From: Nemania diffusa
Lineage: Eukaryota > Ascomycota > Sordariomycetes > Xylariales > Xylariaceae
DNA: 64,000 nt
Direction: 5' to 3'
Assembly: GCA_038501195.1 (NCBI GenBank)
Contig: JBBPUQ010000005.1
Span: forward strand, 620,001 to 684,000
The translations under genes were made by a program, and so were the position numbers. Each line of letters opens with the position of its first letter. Position 1 is the stretch's first letter. The notes below the pieces were generated by a model. It ran no database searches, was not told where the DNA came from, and saw nothing but the letters and a program-made list of their open reading frames with translations. Shown here piece after piece: positions 1-13,549 of this stretch.

Positions 1-3000
1 AAGTAATAACAAAAAAGCAATTATTATTATTTAAAAAGCTATATATTATAAATTTTAAACTAAAAAAAAAAAAATTAATTTAAAACTTTTATTAAGCTAT
101 ATTAAAAAATTAATAAAAAGCAATAAAAAAGTAAACAAAAAAATAATTAAAAAATTAATTAAAATATTTTTAAAAACTAAACTTTTAAGCTTTTTTTAAT
201 TAGAAATAATTTAAGCAATAGTTTAATTATATAATATTAATTTTTTAAAAAAAAACAATTTTTATATATTTTATAAAATATTTAAATTATAGTTTAATTA
301 ATATTTTAAATAATATATATTTAAAATAAAAAAAAAGTTAAAAATTGATTTTAAATTAAACTAAAATTAAATTTTTATATATAAATATAAAATTTATTTT
401 TTAAATAAAAATAAAAAAGCTAATTATAATTATTAAACTTTTAAAATAAAACTAAAAGTATATATTAAATATTTAATAAAATATATAATAAACAATTTAT
501 ATAAAATTTAAATTTTTTATTTATAAAAAATAATTTTAATAAAAAATATCGAATTTAATAAAAAAATTTTTTATAACAAAAAATAAAAATATTTTAAAAT
601 TAAAATTTCAAAAATATAAATAAACAAAATCAAATTAAACAAACTTAAAAATATTACAATTTTAAAAACTTAAAATATATAAAAATTTATAACAACAATA
701 AATTAAAAAATAAACAAAAATATTTTAAATAGTTATAATAATAATATTTAATTTATTAATAAACTTTTTAATATTTATTTAAAAAAATAAAACTTAAAAA
801 TAAATATAGCTATAATAAAACTAGCTAAAAAATTTAGTAAAAATTATATATTTTAACTATAAAAACTTTTAATTTTTTAATAAATGTTTAAATTTAAAAA
901 ATAATAAAACAATATAAAAATAAAATTTAAAAAAATAATTTAAAATAAAATAACAATATTTTTAAAAAATAAAATATTTTAAACTTTTTAAATTAATATA
1001 TAAAATATTAAAAATAAATTAAATAAAAATTTATAATAATATAAATATTAAATTATATTTAAAATATTAAATAAACTATTTTAAATAAAATATAAATATA
1101 TATATAAAATAAATTTATTAGTTTTATATATAAATAAATATATTTAAAAAATAATATTTAAAAAACTAAAAAATAATAATAAAAGTTATATAATTTTTAT
1201 AATTATATTTTATAAAAAAAACAAAATATACTTTTTAAAAAATAACTTTTAATAATTTTTTTTAAAAACTTTTATATTTAATTAATTAAAAACTTTATAT
1301 TAAAAAAATTAAAAATATAAAATATTATATATAATATTTACAGCAATAATAAATTAAAAAAAAGCTATATATTTAAATATAATATTTTAAAAGCTTTATA
1401 TTTATAAAAACAATTTTTTAAAATTACTACTTAAAAATTAAAAAAACTTTTTTAAATATTTAATTAATAAATTATTTAAAACTAATATTTATAATAAATA
1501 TAAATAGCTAAAAAATAACAAAATATTTAAAATTATTTTTATATAAAATATAAAAAACAATTTATTTTTATTAAAATAAATGTTTATATATAAATTTAAT
1601 AAAAATAAATTTTTAAATATATATAAAATATATTTAGTTATTAAAAATAATTTTTAAAAAAAAAACATGTTTTAATTAATTTATATAACTATATTTATAA
1701 TTAAAATATTTAAATTTATAATAATATTAATAATAGTTTTTAATTTTAAAATTAAATAGTTTAATATAATTAAAGCATTTTTTAATATATTAAAAACTAA
1801 TAAAGTTTTTATAAATATATTATTTTTAAAAAGTTTTAGTTAAAATAATTTAATTAATAAACTTAATAAAATATTATATAATTTAAAAAATTTTTTATTG
1901 CTATAATATAAAAAGTTTATTAAAATATTTAAAGCTAACAAAATAATAGTTTTAAAAAAAAAGCTTTGTTTGTTTTATATTTTAAAATATATAATATTTA
2001 TTATATTTTATATAAACAACTTTTTAGTTTTATATTATAAAATTTATAAAAAAAAAACAAAAAAAATTATTTTAAATATTAAAAAAGTTTATAAATTTAA
2101 AAATTAAAATAATATTATTTAATTTTTAAAAATTAAAATAATTTAAAACTACTTTTAAAAAATAATTATATTAATATATAATAAATATATTAATAAAATT
2201 ATAATATATTATAAATTTAATAATTAAAGTTAAGTTTTTATAATGTTGTTTTTAATAAAAAAGCTTAAAAAATATTTAAAAAATATAACAAAAACAAAAA
2301 TTAAGCTATATTAAAAATTAATTAAATTAATTTTATATATAATAGTATTTTTAAAACTAAATATTATATATATAATAATATAACTTTTAAAATTTTTAAT
2401 TAATTTTAACTTTATATATTATAAAATTATTTATTAAATAATTTAATATTTATATATAATATACTTTTTTAAAATTATATATAAAATATAAAATTATAAA
2501 GCTTAAGCTTTTTTAATAATAAAAAATGCTTTATTTATAAACAATTATAAAATTTGTTGTTTTTTATATAAATATATTATATTATTATTTAAAAGTGCAA
2601 TTTTATAAAAAGTTATTTATTAAAATATTATATTTATTTTTATTATAAAAACAAAAATAAATATAATTAAATTTACTATAAAAAAAACAATAGCTTTTAA
2701 AAAGCTATTTTATAATTTTATTTTAAAATTAAATAAAATATAAATAATTTATTTAAATAATATATAAACAATTAAATTAATAATAAATAAAAACAAAAAA
2801 ATAAATATTAAATTTAAATATATAAATATATAAAATATATAGCTATATTAAAAACATTTTAAAAAAAGCTTTAAAATAATATATTTTTTTATTAACTAAA
2901 TATTTACTAATAAATTAATTAAAAACTTATTATAAATTTAGTTTAAATATTTTTAAACTTTTATTAATTTTAAAAATATAAGTTATATTTATAATATAAA

Positions 3001-4543
3001 TTTAAAAAATAAACAAAAAAAACTTTTTAATTATTTATTAATTTATAATAATTAAAATAATTAAAAGTAAAAAAAAAAAATAAAATTAAAATAAGTTATA
3101 TTAACTTTTATTTATTATTTTTATTATTTTATTTTTTAAACTTATTAAATATTAAAAATATTAACTTTTATTTATTAAAAGTTTTAAAAAAAATATATAA
3201 AATATAAAAAAAAAAAAATATAAAAATATATAATATAACTATATAACAAAATATTAATAATATTAATTATATAAATAAAAAAATTGTTAATAGCAAAAAT
3301 ATTAATAGTATTAAAAAAAAAAAAAATAAAACAGCTAAAAAAAATAATTAAAATATAAAAAGCAAATAAAAACTTAAACATATAAATAATTTAGCTAAAA
3401 ATATAAAAAGTAAATATAAATATAAATAACAAAAAAGTAATAATAACGAACTTTTTTTTGTTTATTTTAAAAACAATTTAAAAAATATTATAAAAATAAA
3501 AAAATTTTTATATAAAAACTATTAATTAAAAATTGCTATAATAATTTTAAAAAATATTAAAATAAAATTTATAATTTAAAAAGTTTTAAATTAAATAGCT
3601 GCTATTAAATAATAAACAAATAATATTATATAATTTAAATTATATTTATATTTATTAATATAATATTTTAAATATATATAAAAAGTATAAAAAAAATTTA
3701 TATAAATATATATATATGTTTTAAAAAATACTTGTAATAATATTAACTATAACTAGTTATATTAAAATATATATTATTTTTATATTTAATAAAAGTAGCA
3801 CTTATATAATAATAGCAAAAAACTATATATTTTTTTTTTTAAATAAAATATAAATAATAATATTTATTAAAATATAAATATAAACAAATATTTAATAAAC
3901 TATAAAACTTAAAACATTAAATCAAAAAAAAAAAAACAAAAAAGTTATTGTTATTATTATTAATAATAATAGCAAAAATATAAAAAGTATAAATAATAAA
4001 ACAAGTAATAACATTTATAATAGCAGTATAAAAAATTTTAATAGCTATTAGCTAAAACTAAAAGCAAAAAAAAAAAAAAGCGTTTAAATATGGTTTTTTT
4101 TTTTTTTTTTTTTTTTTTTGAAAAAAAAAACTAAAAAAAAAAAATCTTAAAAATAAACTAAAAACAACAGTAAAAAAAAATAAAACTACTTTTTAAAAGT
4201 ATTAATATATAATTAATATTTTATAATATAAAATTAAAAAATTATTTATTATATTAAAGTATTATAATAAAATAATATTGTTTAAAACTTTAATTAATAT
4301 AAAAACTTTTATAATTAATTTAAAAGTTTTATAAAATATATATTAATAATAATAATAATATTTATAATTATAAATTAGTTTTAAGTTTATTTATATAAAA
4401 AAAAAGTTTAAAAATTGCAATTTATAAATAAATAAAAATAAAAAAAAAAAAAAAAAACAAAAAAAACTAGCTATTTTATTAATTAGTTAAATATATAACA
4501 ATTAAACAATTTTAAAAATATATTTATAAATTTAAAAAAATAG

Positions 4544-4576
<33 letters not shown>

Positions 4577-5330
4577 AAAATTATAAAATAATTAATTTAT
4601 ATTAAAAATATTAAAATATTAAAAACAAACTTATTTTATATATAAAAAAAAAGCGCACTTTTTTTATAACTGTTAATTTAAAATTATTAAATATATTATA
4701 TATTTAATTAAGTAATAAAATTATAATTAATAAATATATATAAATATAATTTTATTATTTAATAATTTTATAATTAAAGTATAAAAAATATATTAATATA
4801 ACAATATATTAAAAAAAGTATATTTTTAGTTTTTTTTTTATAAAAATTAACTATTTAAAATATATAAAGCTATTAAAATTATTTAAAATATATTTTTATA
4901 AAAATTTTAAAATATAAAATTAAAAAAATTATTATTTATTTTTTTTGTTAATATATAAAAAAAAAATAGCTAAATAATTTAAAATAACTTAATTAAAAAA
5001 TATATAATAATATAAATAAATTTAATAAAACAAGCTTAAAAAATTAAGTTATAAAATTTATTTAAATAAGTTTATTTAATAAAAAAGTTTAAAAAAAAGT
5101 TTTTACAAAAACTTTTTTACTATTTATAATATTATTTATTAAAATTACTATTTATTATAAATATTTACTATTATAAATAAATAAAAACAATTATAAAATC
5201 AAAACTTAAAAATAAAATATTAAATTTAATTTTAATATTTATTAAAAATATATATATATATATAAAGCTTAAAAATTAAAAAGCTAAAGTAACTAAAATA
5301 TTTAGCAAGCTTTATTTTAATATATTTTTT
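1..5330. repeat. AT-rich, RIP-like degenerate block
   Basis: This stretch is almost entirely A and T, with very few C or G, constant stop codons in all frames, long A or T runs (near 4090-4120 and 4545-4573) and scattered AT microsatellites. The only longer open frame is low-complexity Phe/Ile/Tyr sequence and I do not regard it as a gene. Such composition in ascomycetes is the usual end product of RIP acting on transposons. No specific element can be recognised here. The switch to normal composition at about 5330 is abrupt. Confidence 0.85.
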
Positions 5331-5440
5331 AGGATCGTTTTAGTTACACTGGTTTAATTCTACTTGCTAAGCTCGATCGTACTCTTGTATGTGACACATG
5401 ATTTTTGGAAAATCAAAATCGATTTGTCTGAAATGTGGCA

Positions 5441-6282
5441 ATGGAGCACCGTCGCCTTGGCTTGAACAGCCCATCTCACGAGTCGGTTAACATCTATTCC
5501 CACTTTATCCTGGCCATTTCCTTCCTGCTTGGTAAGTGGTATATCTAGTAGTACCTTGCCAGTAGATACTCAGGGGTCACTAGCGCCGATTTCGTTGTTT
5601 TCTCTATCTACATGTTGACAGCTGGCACGTGCCTTTCGTTGTCGGCGACGTACCACACCTTGATGAACCATTCCCAACACGTGGAATATTTTTGCCTGCG
5701 ACTGGACATGCTCGGTGTAGTGATCTTCATACTGGGCGACCTTCTCTTGGGAATATACATGGTTTTCTGGTGTGAACCGTTGCCACGCAATATCTACTGG
5801 TCGATGGTTAGTGAATTTCCCTGTGCAAAGTTTTGTCCTTTTCTCGTTTTAGACCTGGTACTTGAGTCTAACACTCTTCTTTCCTTGGTTGATAGATTTG
5901 GGTTTTTGGAACGTTGACTATGTTCACGACAATGCACTCCAAGGTCCAGGGCCAGAAATATCGCCTCTTTCGAGCATTAATCTTCGTGGCGATTGGCTTG
6001 TCTGGCATTGCGCCCTTGATCCATGGGCTCAATGTGTTCGGCATGTCGCAGATGATGAGAAAAGCCTTTCCGTATACTCTGGCAAAAGCAGGCTGCCTTC
6101 TATCTGGGACCGCATTTTATGCAGTAAGACTCCCAATTACCCACGCAAGAGAAAAATTGACCCTAACACATGTGTTTCTAAAGACCAGGTTTCCCGAAAG
6201 TCGATATTCTGGCAAATTTGACCTATGTGGCTCCCATTCGATCTTTCACATTCTGGTGGTATGCGCCCTATGGCCCAGTTGA
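5441..6282 (+). pseudogene. PAQR / hemolysin-III-type membrane protein, truncated and frameshifted
   Basis: Four exons (5441-5531, 5574-5806, 5896-6123, 6184-6282) join in phase and give about 216 residues with the landmarks of the PAQR/HlyIII family (fungal Izh, seven membrane spans). These are an N-terminal VNIYSH motif, an S-x3-H motif (SATYH) followed by NHS, an aspartate before LGVV, and the C-terminal H-x3-H (HSIFH) with FHILVV. The last two are the zinc-binding positions of the family. Intron 3 (6124-6183) is 60 bp without a stop, so read-through is possible. Two things look broken. The usual long N-terminal region is absent, the gene starting only 110 bp from the AT-rich boundary. The last helix (LDAFDYAYANLTC) lies in another frame directly after the stop at 6280-6282. 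I read it as a decaying gene at the island edge; a missed exon join is the alternative. Confidence 0.65.
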
Positions 6283-7458
6283 TGGGGTATCTGGATGCCT
6301 TCGACTATGCTTATGCAAATCTTACTTGCTCGTCTCTGAGTTATGTAGACACTCCGAGTTTGGAACTTCTAGCCACTGGCTTCTAAACACTGACTGTGCA
6401 GCATTGAAGAGAAGCATATGACCTGATCACTGTTAGGCATGGCTGATACTTATTATAACTCCCTGTATTCAACGGCGTCATCCGCAAAGGGACTCGAAAT
6501 CTGGTTTTCTAGTGCAGGTTTCTTTTAAGTATTTTAAACCTGATATCGGAAAGAAAGAGTGCAAACCATCTCTCCTTCATTCTGGTAGACTCCTCGAAAC
6601 GAAACATGCGTTTGGCTAAAGTCACGAATGCCAAACAACGCGTTGTGTCTCATGGATTGATGGCGTTTTGCGTTAGCTGCTCCTTGTCTTGTGACATACG
6701 TAGGTAGTCGCCCCTCGCCCCGTAAGTCACGTGGCATCTTTATCGCCCCTGTAGGGGATAGGACTATAGGTAACAAATACCGTTAAATAATAACCTTTAA
6801 ATGGCGAGGTCATAATAGCAGCTACTTAAGCTAACTAAGGGATAATTTAACACGGCTGGCCGAAAACTTACCTTAAACTTCTAAATACCTGGAGTTGAAG
6901 AAACATTACTGCTATTATCTTGTGCTTAGGTATACTTACCTAGGTAAGTAGGTAAGATTTGACAGGTTTTTTTTTTTTTGGCCAAGCGACCGGTGATTAT
7001 TGCCAGGTAGTCTTCCACTTAACTGACAAAAGAGAAATAGGTAGGACTACCAAGACTTTGCCGAATTAAAGTCTAAATATTAGAATATGATTCATACAGT
7101 AAATCCTATTTCAGAGGTAGCTGTCACAGTGTAAGTTTTTAGATCTACACATGGCTAGTTTCCTTAGCCGCTTAGCGTTACCCAACCTCTGTATGATCAC
7201 CTGCATTAGGTAAGTACCTCCCTGGTCTAGTCTAGATGCGCAATGACGGCAGGGAGCTTCGGGGCCGGGGCTGCACTCTCCTCGGCCAAGTTTCAACAAT
7301 AATACTACCTTACCGAGAACTCAAAAGTCACCACACAGCAAGCAAACCCCCAACCTGTAGATAGGCTATCCACCTAGGTGGGTAGGTATCCTACAGGAAT
7401 AGTAAAAACAGTCTCACCTGATATGTAGAACAGTTCTTGTTTCTTTTTGTTCTTACAG
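6283..7458. other. Intergenic, no gene recognised
   Basis: No open frame here shows a recognisable protein pattern. The stretch contains several copies of ACCTAGGT/TAGGTAGGTA-like words (near 6929-6953 and 7372-7390), which also recur in the intergenic DNA near 14170-14190. A short T run lies at about 6967. I see nothing else supportable. Confidence 0.5.
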
Positions 7459-7729
7459 TACTGACAGAGTAGATCTGTACAATACCAACCTGGGTACCTA
7501 CATACACCATCGCGAGACTGCGTACTTAGCTGGTGATCCAAGAGATCCACATAGTCTCCTCCCTACAATCCTCGGCACCTATGACAGCCCACCAGGTATC
7601 TACAGTAACACCTGCTACATATTCCCACGCCAGGAGGAGCCGCGCCGTGCGGTCAAGAACAGCCTAGTAGTATCAGCAGCAGCAGCAGTGGTGGCGGCAC
7701 TGTTCGTGCTAGTGATCACTGGCGGCTGA
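7459..7729 (+). CDS. Possible terminal exon of a small single-pass membrane protein
   Basis: After a strong splice acceptor (TTCTTACAG ending at 7458) an 89-codon open frame runs to a TGA at 7727-7729. Its last part is a basic segment (RRAVKNS) followed by a strongly hydrophobic Ala/Val/Leu helix ending ALFVLVITGG, a plausible C-terminal membrane anchor. The upstream part is polar and rich in Gly, Tyr and Pro. I could not identify the upstream exon or a family. The CAG-repeat-like stretch encoding the poly-Ala is low complexity, so the frame could be accidental. It lies just upstream of the transporter gene on the same strand. Confidence 0.3.
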
Positions 7730-7831
7730 CCTGCCTATGAGACGATGACGACGACGATGAGCGCACCACCATCCACGTCCACACCTATACCCACAGCGCC
7801 GCCGCGCCGGACTAGAAGGCCGGCCCGTAGT

Positions 7832-7918
7832 GTAAGTCTCCATCTAATTTGCACGCGATGGGTCCCTTAGGGACCCAGGTACCATATCAAAATAAGCATC
7901 ATCATTCTTGGCTTGCAG
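7832..7918 (+). other. Probable intron in the 5' leader of the transporter gene
   Basis: A consensus donor (GTAAGT at 7832) and a good acceptor (TTGGCTTGCAG ending at 7918) lie upstream of the transporter start at 8019. Splicing them does not join an upstream reading frame to the main frame, because a TGA follows in that frame. I therefore read it as a 5' UTR intron. A second acceptor, CTGGCAG just upstream of 8019, is an alternative. Confidence 0.4.
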
Positions 7919-8018
7919 CACGACTTGATGGATATTCCTCCTTGTCCTCCGTCGTTCATTCCATCGTGCTGCCGCAGCCTCCCTGGCAGACATTCAGAGA
8001 GCTCGCCGTGCTAACGCA

Positions 8019-11000
8019 ATGCCCCCGCGACGACAGAAGCTGCGCAACGGAACTTGGATCATCCCAGGCACCGGCGAACGAACGAGACGCCAATTTACCC
8101 TCCGGAGCAATAGCTACGACGGCTCTACCGACGATGCCCAAATACACCCCCTCGCCGACGCCCCGACCCTACGCGACAAAGCTCACAATGCATGGCATAA
8201 CTTGACCGTCTCAGCCCGTCGGCTATGGGCTTGGTCGCAATCGCCAAATGGCAGGGGAACCATCAAGTGCTCTATCGCTTACTTGTTGGCTAGCTTAGGC
8301 ACCTTCTGGCACCCTGCCGCAAAGTTCTTGGGACCTATGGATGGAAAACATATCGTCGCCACTATCGTGACGTATTTTCACCCCGCGAGATCAGGCGGCT
8401 CCCAGATCGAAGCCATTAGTATCGCTATTATAGCTGTCTGCTATGCCATGCTCATAGGAATTTGCTCCATGGCTACGTCAGTGCTGCTGGGCGATGTGTT
8501 GGACATGGAGAAATTCTCGTATGCTCTGATCCTGATCGTGTACATCGGCTTCGGACTGGGGTTTGTTGGTTGGGTGAAGCAGAAACTGAATAATCCCTTA
8601 GTGAGCGTCGGTGCGAGTATAGCGTCCATCGGTATCATTACTATCATCACAAAGGAAGGTTCAGTCCACAACTCTGTGTTTTCAACCGAAAAAGTTGTGC
8701 AATACCTCAAAATATTATTCATGGCAACCGTGATAACGACTTTCGTCAACCTGGCTCTTTGGCCTGTATGGGCTCGGCATGGGCTGCGCAAATCTATGCG
8801 CACCGCTTCGATTTCCCTTGGTCGCATGTTGGCCATGATCTCAAGTGGCTTTCTAAGCGGCGCCGAGGAAGAGTTTACCTCGAAGTCGTTCATGGAGGCT
8901 TCAACCACGTATACAGCCACTTTGGCCCTCATGAATAAGAACGCGAGGGAATCCAAATATGAATACTACTTTCTTGGCCAGGAACAAATATATCGCCAGG
9001 ACAAAGCAGTTCTGAAGTCGATAGAAAACCTCGCCCAATCTATTGGTGGGTTGAGGAGTGCGGCTAACACTCAGTTCGAGCTTCTGAAAGAAATATCCAC
9101 CGGTCCCTTATCCGCAAACATACCAGCATCCCCGAACAGCAACGTGTTCTCGACTTCTTTTGGACGATCCTTCTCATCCTCTCTGAGAAGCCACGCCCGA
9201 TTTAGGCGTCTATCATCCATAGACGAGGCTTCAGATGAAAGAAGTGACAGAGAGGACGAGCCAACCCTGGCCCAGCGGCGAGAATCTTTTTCGGAACTAC
9301 TCTCCGCCTCGTCCGACTTCGCGCCTAGGTCACCTTCGGATATATTCGAGCTTTTCATAGCGCGTCTTGGGCCGTCTATGAAATCCCTCGTATACACAAT
9401 GGCCGAGATCCTAAAGCAACCGCCATTTGATGCGCCGGGATCACCCATCGAGGTGAATGAACAGTTCAAACATAGTCTAGGCGAGGCAGTCAGCTTATAT
9501 AACGAATCGAGAGGTACAGCACTCGAAGAGCTCTACAAAACGATTGAAAATGCAAGGTCAACCTCTGAGTCTATTCAAGCGGACTTTGAGGAGGTAGCAG
9601 CGGCATGTGGACACTTCTCCTTTAGTCTACTTAGTTTCGCAGACGAGATGAAGAAGTACCTGGACGCCCTTGAAGAGTTGAAGTACGTGACTGAGCAAAA
9701 GAAGCGCACATGGAATTGGTTGAAAGTCTGGAATTATATTATAGCGCTTTGGAAATCGCGTAGACTTTCGGAGGAGGATGTTGAGAACCAAGCGCTCATC
9801 CAACCCATCAAGCGTATGAGGCAGTCACAGTTGCCTCGTGGAATCCCCAAGGTAATGAAACATGGTGGTGATGGACTTCGGTGGGACAACGCACCAGCCG
9901 ATGGGATTTGGAACAGTATTGTTCGAAAAACATCACCCGTCATTTGGAGGTTTCTGAACTTTGTCGCGCGTGATGATAGTACGTTGCCTCATTTACGTCC
10001 TTCATTCGTTAGCTAATGTTTTTCTAGTTCGCTTCGGACTAAAAGTTGGTATCGGTGCTACTCTATATGCCATGTTCGCATTTATTCCTGAAACAATGGA
10101 TATGTACAGACACTGGCGTGGAGAATGGGGTCTTCTGTCCTTTATGATTGTCTGCTCCATGACTGTGGGTGCGTCCAATGCCACCGGCTTAGCACGTTTC
10201 ACAGGCACCGTCATGGGCGCGGCATTCGTAGTGATCAATTGGTTGATAGCAGATGGGAACCCTGTTGGCTTAGCTCTACTAGGCTGGGCTGTCTCCTTTG
10301 GCGCCTTCTACATCATGGTGGAGCGCGGTAATGCACCGTTCGGTCGCTTTATATTACTAAGCTACAACGTGTCTTCGTTATACGCATACTCACTCTCTCA
10401 GAGTGTCGAGGATGATGATGACGATGAGGGCGGCATTCATCCCAGGATTAGGGAAATTGCTTTCCACAGAGTCGTTGCTGTTACTATCGGTATCATCTGG
10501 GGCCTCATCATCTGCCGTCTCATATGGGCAATGCCGGCACGCAAGAAGTTCAAAGAGGGCCTGGCTGTGTTATATCTACAGATGGGTCTTATTTGGAAGA
10601 GAGGGCCCCTGGCTATTTTGCTTCGCAATGATGCCACATTTACTAGCTATATGAAGCTCGGCGAACAAGCCGCTATGCAACGATACGCCACGCAGCTGCA
10701 GACTCTGCGAGCATCAGCAAATAATGAGTATGAGCTGCGTGGGCCCTTTCCCTTCGCTTCATACGGTCGCATTATGGCATCCACACAGCGCGTGCTAGAC
10801 GCGTTCCATGCTATGAGCCTGGTAACGCAGAAACACGGCCGGCTCAGCGAAGGCGAGAAAGCCCTCCTCAACCACACAGCCGAAGAGCGGGCCCAACTCT
10901 GCGCCCGCATCTGCCACGTGTTCGAGGTCCTCGCATCCAGCATCATGCTGGAGTACCCCCTCACCGACGCCATCCCGAGCGTGATGGTGATACGAGACAA

Positions 11001-11292
11001 GCTGCTCGGCAAGATCTTCCGCTTCAGGAAAGACCACAACGCCTCGGTGGACAGGCCGTCCGGGGACGAACCCGCCGAGCACAGCAACGGCAAGGCTGGC
11101 GTCTCGGCTATGCTGGGGGCCATGGGGCAGGTCCCTAACTTGGGCGACGTCACACTCGAAGAGCCGGATTACGCGCTGCTCTACGCGTATGCGCTGGTTA
11201 CTGGCCAGGTGGCGAAGGAGCTAAAGGTCGTCGAAAAGGAGCTCGAGGGCCTCTTTGGTCGGCTGGATGAGGACGCTATGCTATTGGAATAG
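8019..11292 (+). CDS. ArAE_2 / FUSC-like multi-pass membrane transporter (Brefeldin A-sensitivity related)
   Basis: Two exons (8019-9978 and 10028-11292) joined over a 49-bp intron (GTACGT...TTCTAG) give 1074 residues in one frame. The N-terminal half has hydrophobic helices from about residue 85 to 265 (for example SIAYLLASLGTF and AISIAIIAVCYAM), matching the fungal ArAE_2_N type of six-helix domain. A long polar, Ser-rich cytosolic stretch follows. After the intron comes a second helix bundle starting RFGLKVGIGATLYAMFAF, typical of FUSC-like aromatic-acid exporters. The C-terminal part is of the DUF2421/BRE4 kind (KKFKEGLAVLYLQMGLIWKRGPL). By family it would export aromatic or drug-like compounds, or act in the secretory pathway; the substrate cannot be read. 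Length and duplicated layout fit the family. Start chosen at the first ATG of the open frame (MPPRRQKL). Confidence 0.88.
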
Positions 11293-12263
11293 GCATGTCA
11301 CACTCGCTCACCCTCATGGGGGAGATCATTCTTTGGTTTACGGAGAGCATACAGTGGTGCATAAATGAGGTATTCATAGGCATTTAGTGCCCTGGGCATC
11401 AACTTGCCTACCCACCAACATAGGACGGTCGCTTCTAGAAGGTAAATGCATTACGGCATGGTAGGACCGGAGTGGACTGGACCTACCAGACTCGTAATGC
11501 TATGTGGAAGGGGGGCAACGACGGATTAGTTGTTGTTGTACTACTTACTTTGTTATTTGTTTGCTGGCTTCCTTGTTGCATACGGCATATATAGGGTCTC
11601 GTCGCTAAGCATGGGGTTCGGAGTCTGGGAAAATACACGAGTTCGTTGGCGCGACGGCTAAGTATTTGCAGTCAGCGGATGGGCTGGCGTGGCTTTTATT
11701 TCTTGAATATACTTAATACCCCTTAACTGAACTCAACTCGTAGTGGATCGTTAGACCGCCTATGTCACTCCTATGGAAGCTTGACTTGTAGGGCTCATGA
11801 TGGCCGATGGATAGTATTTGCGGAACATTAGTAGCTTTGCAGCCAACCGTATTACGTGGAGAACTCTGCGATGAACTCACTTTAGCTTATCTCACCAACA
11901 CTATGCACAACAGTCACGACAAGCTACCTAACTCAAGGTCGTAACATGAGGCTAGATAAATTGATGCGTTTCTTCTTTTTAGCTAGGCTATTCGCTAGAG
12001 TCGCTGTTAGAAGAGCAGCAGCTATAGATATACTGCTCTGACTTAAGATTCTCATTGAACATAGAATATATAAATGGCATGAACTAGTTAGTACAGAAAT
12101 AACAGAAAACAAAGGTGACAACCCAAACTCCTGTTTAATGAACCCTATTCATGCTGTCCTTACATCATGCCAAACGGAGTCTTGACTCTCTCACACGATC
12201 CAATGGGATTTCTGTATTTTGATTTTTAACCGTCTTTTCTAATTAAACCGACCGATCGACCGC
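11293..12263. other. Intergenic between convergent genes
   Basis: This is the 3' side of both the transporter (+) and ERV41 (-). It should hold both 3' UTRs and terminators. I see no recognisable coding frame, RNA gene or repeat. Confidence 0.6.
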
Positions 12264-13549
12264 TCAATCATCATATCCAGCCTTGGCCCCGATAACGCCC
12301 TCGCTGCGCCCGCGGTCCCTGCGGCGGCGGCCGAGGGCCTCGCGGAGCCACTCGGAGAGGGTGAAGCCCCAGTGGCCGGCGACGAGGACGCCGGAGAGGA
12401 CGTTGACGACCTTGAGGAGGAAGGCGAGGACGCCGTCGCGGCGCTCCTCGACGGAGAGCAGGATGGGCTCGATGTCGTACTTGAAGAAGAGGCCCGGCAC
12501 CATGAACTCGCTGACCTCCTTGCTCTGCTCGGTCACGGCGTACTGGTTCGCGAAGATGGTGCGCGTGCGCGCGCCGCCGCCGGCGACCGTGTATACTGTT
12601 GGCACGACGGACATGAAGTACTGGAACTTGTGGAAGTGTGCTGTTGCGGTGTTGATGGTGCGGTCGAGGGGGTTCACGAGGGAGGGGTAGTAGGGGCCGA
12701 AGGAGAGCTCGGAGACGACGTGCGAGAAGTTGAAGGCTGCGCGGTTCTTGTCAGTGGGGTCCTCTGGTTTGGTGCGGGTGGGTGAGAGTTAGACCGCTTA
12801 CCATTGTGGTCCAGGTGGTCGGCGAACATCTCCATGTAGCCGTGACCACGCGCGGTGATGTGGAAGTCGCCCTGGACCCGGTTCAGGTCAAGGGAGCCGT
12901 AGATGCGGCAGCTGTCGGCGCGCAGGCCGCGGCTGAGGCGGGGGGTCTTGGCCCAGCGGGCGGTCTTGCGGCCCATGGCGACGATGTCGTGGACGTGGGC
13001 CTCGCCGAAGCCCTCGTCGTGCCAGCCGGCGCCCGTGTCGGCGCGGCCCTGGCCGTCGCGGCCGAGCTTGTGGATGCCCTTGCTGTCGACCCAGTGCGAC
13101 CAGACGGTGGCGTCCTCCTGCAGGCGCGAGGCGGCGAGGATGCGGTCGCCCGCGGCGTCCTGCACGTTGACGTGCAGGTCCTTGCAGGCCATGCGCACCA
13201 CGACGTCGAGGTTGATCTGCATGCTGTGCCCGACGCCCTTCTCCACGCTGAAGGTGTGGTCCTCCTCGCCCTGCCACCACCGCGCTAGCTCCGACCAGAT
13301 CAGGATCGCCGACACGATCATCATGGCCACGGTCCATTTCCCGCCGCCGGATGTGCGGGTCACGTATTGGGGCTTCGCCTTTGCTGTTGAGGGGAGAGAA
13401 TAGGTATGTTAGCCTGCTTGCTTATGTACATAGTAGGGAGGGGCTTGGGAAAAGTAAGGGGTGTTCGTACGGAAAGCGTCGAAGGCGCGCACGAAGTTGC
13501 CCGAGGTGGGCTCGTCATCGAAATGACTCTTCTCCTCGTAGCCGTTCAT
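12264..13549 (-). CDS. ERV41: Erv41-type COPII vesicle / ER-Golgi cargo receptor subunit
   Basis: Three exons (13549-13471, 13383-12802, 12763-12264) join in phase (introns GTACGA...CAACAG and GTAAGC...AACCAG) to a 386-residue protein. The N-terminus MNGYEEK leads to the ERGIC_N region with the first membrane span (KWTVAMMIVSAILIWSELA). The lumenal part contains NLDVVVRMACKDLHVNVQD, DSCRIYGSLDLNRVQGDFHI and SELSFGPYYPSLVNPLD, hallmarks of the COPII-coated ERV family. A second span, VVNVLSGVLVAGHWGFTL, precedes a short basic cytosolic tail. Erv41 pairs with Erv46 to cycle between ER and Golgi and retrieve ER residents. Length matches fungal homologues. It is convergent with the transporter gene. 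Nothing is broken and the call is firm. Confidence 0.95.

Noticed and set aside
3184..3381. Phe/Ile/Tyr-rich open frame in the first AT block
   Set aside because: It is explained by AT-only codons. No domain, no codon bias and no neighbouring gene context.
9961..11292. Second half of the transporter as a separate gene
   Set aside because: The 49-bp intron at 9979-10027 joins it in phase to the first half, and both halves belong to the same family architecture.
12282..13403. Several long plus-strand frames over the ERV41 gene
   Set aside because: They are antisense shadows produced by the GC-rich third positions of ERV41 exons.
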